Shown here one piece after another: positions 4,563 to 6,182 of a DNA stretch of 6,182 bases. The DNA is from CAZGCA01 sp964524145 (GTDB taxonomy: Bacteria > Hydrogenedentota > CAZGCA01), in contig CAZGCA010000140.1 in the NCBI GenBank assembly GCA_964524145.1, forward strand, positions 1 through 6,182. Direction: 5' to 3'. Numbering within the stretch: position 1 is the first letter of the stretch; each line of letters begins with the position of its first letter. The position numbers and the translations under genes were made by a program. Below the pieces are notes generated by a model. The model was not told where the DNA came from, did no database searches, and was given only the letters and a program-made list of their open reading frames with translations.

Positions 4563-5903
4563 ATGTCCTACACCGAAGAGGTACTTGGATTAGTTGAAAA
4601 GCGAAATCCTGCCGAACCGGAGTTTTATCAGGCAGTCAAAGAAGTACTGGGTTCATTGAAGATCGTTCTCGACCGCAATCCGGAGTATGAGGAGGCGAGA
4701 ATCCTCGAACGGTTTGTCGAACCAGAACGCGTGATCATGTTCCGTGTCCCTTGGATGGACGACAGCGGAACTGTCCAGGTAAACCGTGGGTTTCGCATCG
4801 AGTTTAGCAGTGCCATCGGCCCGTACAAAGGCGGGTTGCGGTTCCATCCAAGCGTCTATCTCGGCATTTTGAAGTTCCTGGCATTCGAACAAGTTCTTAA
4901 GAACGCCCTGACGACTCTTCCGTTGGGCGGGGGGAAAGGCGGTTCTGATTTTGATCCCAAGGGGAAAACCGAGGCGGAAGTCATGCGATTCTGCCAATCG
5001 TTTATGACCGAGTTGGCCAGGCATATCGGGCCGGACACCGATGTGCCTGCAGGTGATATCGGGGTTGGCGCCCGGGAGATCGGATTCCTGTTCGGCCAAT
5101 ACAAACGGTTGCGCAACGAATTCACCGGCGTGCTGACGGGCAAGGGGCTCGGGTGGGGCGGTTCTCTTATCCGGCCCGAAGCCACGGGGTACGGTGCCGC
5201 ATATTTCGCGCAGAATATGCTCGCGACACGTGACGACAGCATCGAGGGCAAAATCTGCACCGTATCGGGTTCCGGAAACGTAGCGCAGTACACTGTCGAG
5301 AAGATCACTCAACTGGGCGGCAAATGTGTGTCGCTTTCTGACTCAAATGGAACCGTCTATGACCCTGCCGGCTTTGACGAAGAGAAGATTGATTACGTTA
5401 TGGAACTGAAGAACATCCGCCGCGGCAGAATCAAGGAATACGCTGAGAAGTTTCCGGGCATAGAGTACCGCGAAGGCGCGCGGCCCTGGAGCATCAAGTG
5501 CGATTGCGCTTTCCCGAGCGCCACGCAAAACGAAATCTCGAGCCAGGACGCGCGCGATCTGGTGCAAAACGGCTGCTGTCTTGTCTGCGAGGGAGCCAAT
5601 ATGCCCAGTACACCGGAAGCGGTCGAACAGTTTGTCGCACATAACGTTCTGTTTGCCCCGGGCAAAGCCGCTAACGCCGGTGGCGTTGCGGTTTCGGGAC
5701 TCGAGATGGCTCAGAATGCTCAGCACGTCACGTGGACCCGCGATGAAGTCGAGCAACGGCTTCGAGAGGTTATGGCCGCCATTCACACTCAAGCCTTCGA
5801 GGTAGCGGAACAATACGGCAAACCCGGCAACTATGTGGCGGGCTCGAACATCGCCGGGTTCATCAAAGTTGCCGACGCCATGCTGGATCAAGGGTTGGTC
5901 TAA
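4563..5903 (+). CDS. gdhA: NADP-type glutamate dehydrogenase, class I hexameric
   Basis: The 446-residue protein is almost the length of E. coli GdhA (447) and aligns by eye over its whole extent. It catalyses reductive amination of 2-oxoglutarate with ammonium and NADPH to form glutamate, in the cytoplasm, as a homohexamer. The N-terminal substrate domain contains GPYKGGLRFHPSV (86-98), where Lys89 contacts substrate; the active-site loop LPLGGGKGGSDFDPKGK (119-135), with catalytic Lys125; and PAGDIGVGAREIGFLFGQY (162-180), with catalytic Asp165. The nucleotide domain begins after RPEATGYG (204-211) and has the dinucleotide fingerprint VSGSGNVAQY (234-243), ending its second strand in LSDSNG (258-263). 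The serine-containing end is consistent with NADP(H), but cofactor choice is inferred from similarity to E. coli-type enzymes. The C-terminal helix contains NYVAGSNIAGFIKVADAM (423-440). No key residue is missing. It has its own promoter, and a KaiC-like gene follows 40 bases downstream. Confidence 0.97.
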   Translation: MSYTEEVLGLVEKRNPAEPEFYQAVKEVLGSLKIVLDRNPEYEEARILERFVEPERVIMFRVPWMDDSGTVQVNRGFRIEFSSAIGPYKGGLRFHPSVYLGILKFLAFEQVLKNALTTLPLGGGKGGSDFDPKGKTEAEVMRFCQSFMTELARHIGPDTDVPAGDIGVGAREIGFLFGQYKRLRNEFTGVLTGKGLGWGGSLIRPEATGYGAAYFAQNMLATRDDSIEGKICTVSGSGNVAQYTVEKITQLGGKCVSLSDSNGTVYDPAGFDEEKIDYVMELKNIRRGRIKEYAEKFPGIEYREGARPWSIKCDCAFPSATQNEISSQDARDLVQNGCCLVCEGANMPSTPEAVEQFVAHNVLFAPGKAANAGGVAVSGLEMAQNAQHVTWTRDEVEQRLREVMAAIHTQAFEVAEQYGKPGNYVAGSNIAGFIKVADAMLDQGLV

Positions 5904-5943
5904 CCGTCCTCAATCGAGCGGGGCGACTCACCGCAAGGCGCGC

Positions 5944-6182
5944 ATGCGAGAAGACAGGATGGCACAAGCAGATACGGAGTTAAGCACTGGACTTCCTGAA
6001 CTCGACCGTTTGCTTCGCGGGCTGATGGCCGGCGACAACGTCGTCTGGCAGGTCGAGAGGATCGAGGACTATCTGGCCGTTGTCCAGCCGTATTGCTGCA
6101 CGGCGGTGGCGAGCGGTAGAAAGGTCGTCTATTTCCGATTTGCCAGACACGACCCGCTTCTCGCAGAAGATTCCGGAGCGGA
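5944..6182 (+). CDS. KaiC/RecA-like protein without Walker A, N-terminal part (runs off window)
   Basis: Seventy-nine residues are visible and the frame is open at the window edge. The sequence STGLPELDRLLRGLMAGDNV (14-33) matches the start of KaiC/Rad55-type RecA-like domains, which open with TG-L-x-x-LD and a G-G-x-x-x-G-x turn. VVYFRFARHDPLL (61-73) then fits the next core strand. Where a Walker A loop (GxxGxGKT) should follow, the sequence reads VVWQVERIEDYLAVVQPY (33-50), so ATP binding by this domain is doubtful. From memory, similar N-termini occur on large multidomain proteins annotated as PEP/pyruvate-binding or PEP-synthase-like; the window ends too early to tell. The start may be ATG 5944 or ATG 5959 (MAQADTELSTGL); both have only weak ribosome binding sites. 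The 40-base gap to gdhA contains no terminator, suggesting co-transcription. Confidence 0.75.
   Translation, partial: MREDRMAQADTELSTGLPELDRLLRGLMAGDNVVWQVERIEDYLAVVQPYCCTAVASGRKVVYFRFARHDPLLAEDSGA

Noticed and set aside
4394..4597. Plus-strand 67-residue ORF overlapping the gdhA promoter and start.
   Set aside because: It runs through the -35/-10 boxes and ribosome binding site of gdhA in another frame and has no recognisable content.
4653..5312. Long minus-strand open frames (219 and 150 residues) opposite gdhA.
   Set aside because: They lie wholly within the well-conserved gdhA reading frame and are antisense shadows.

Overview
The window looks like chromosomal DNA of a GC-rich, Gram-negative-type bacterium. 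The signs are a signal-peptide beta-propeller protein, a type IV prepilin, a large class I NADP-type glutamate dehydrogenase and sigma70- and sigma54-type promoters. The prepilin sequence (GFTLVELMIVV followed by NEAAAVGALRTI) and the enlarged RbsC-type permease recall Planctomycetota, Hydrogenedentota, Acidobacteriota or similar deep phyla. That placement is an impression from protein style, not a demonstrated one. No tRNA, rRNA, CRISPR array or insertion sequence was seen.

Layout: (1) 1-960, minus strand: the first 320 residues of a secreted PD40/TolB-like beta-propeller protein, with a near-perfect ribosome binding site and a strong sigma70 promoter at 1054-1082. (2) 961-1333: divergent intergenic region. 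Its right end (about 1215-1334) looks like the extreme C-terminus of a sugar ABC transporter ATPase (RbsA type) whose body is missing. (3) 1334-2662, plus: an RbsC-type sugar ABC permease with an extra domain of about 120 residues inserted after its first membrane helix. (4) 2663-3163: 500 bases without a convincing gene, holding two hairpins and a well-matched sigma54 promoter. (5) 3164-3634, plus: a type IV pilin/pseudopilin. (6) 3708-4298, plus: a protein with two TFIIB-type zinc ribbons, preceded by a 14-bp perfect palindrome over a candidate -35 box. (7) 4299-4562: hairpin and gdhA promoter. (8) 4563-5903, plus: gdhA. (9) 5944-6182, plus: the start of a KaiC/RecA-like protein lacking a Walker A motif, possibly co-transcribed with gdhA.

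The genes do not form one obvious pathway. The two tightest links are the ATPase remnant and permease, which share a stop/start overlap as in intact rbsA-rbsC operons, and gdhA with the following KaiC-like gene, 40 bases apart. The most interesting points are the apparent loss of the ATPase body beside an intact permease, the permease's inserted extracytoplasmic domain, the sigma54 promoter before the pilin gene, and the palindrome/promoter arrangement before the zinc-ribbon gene.
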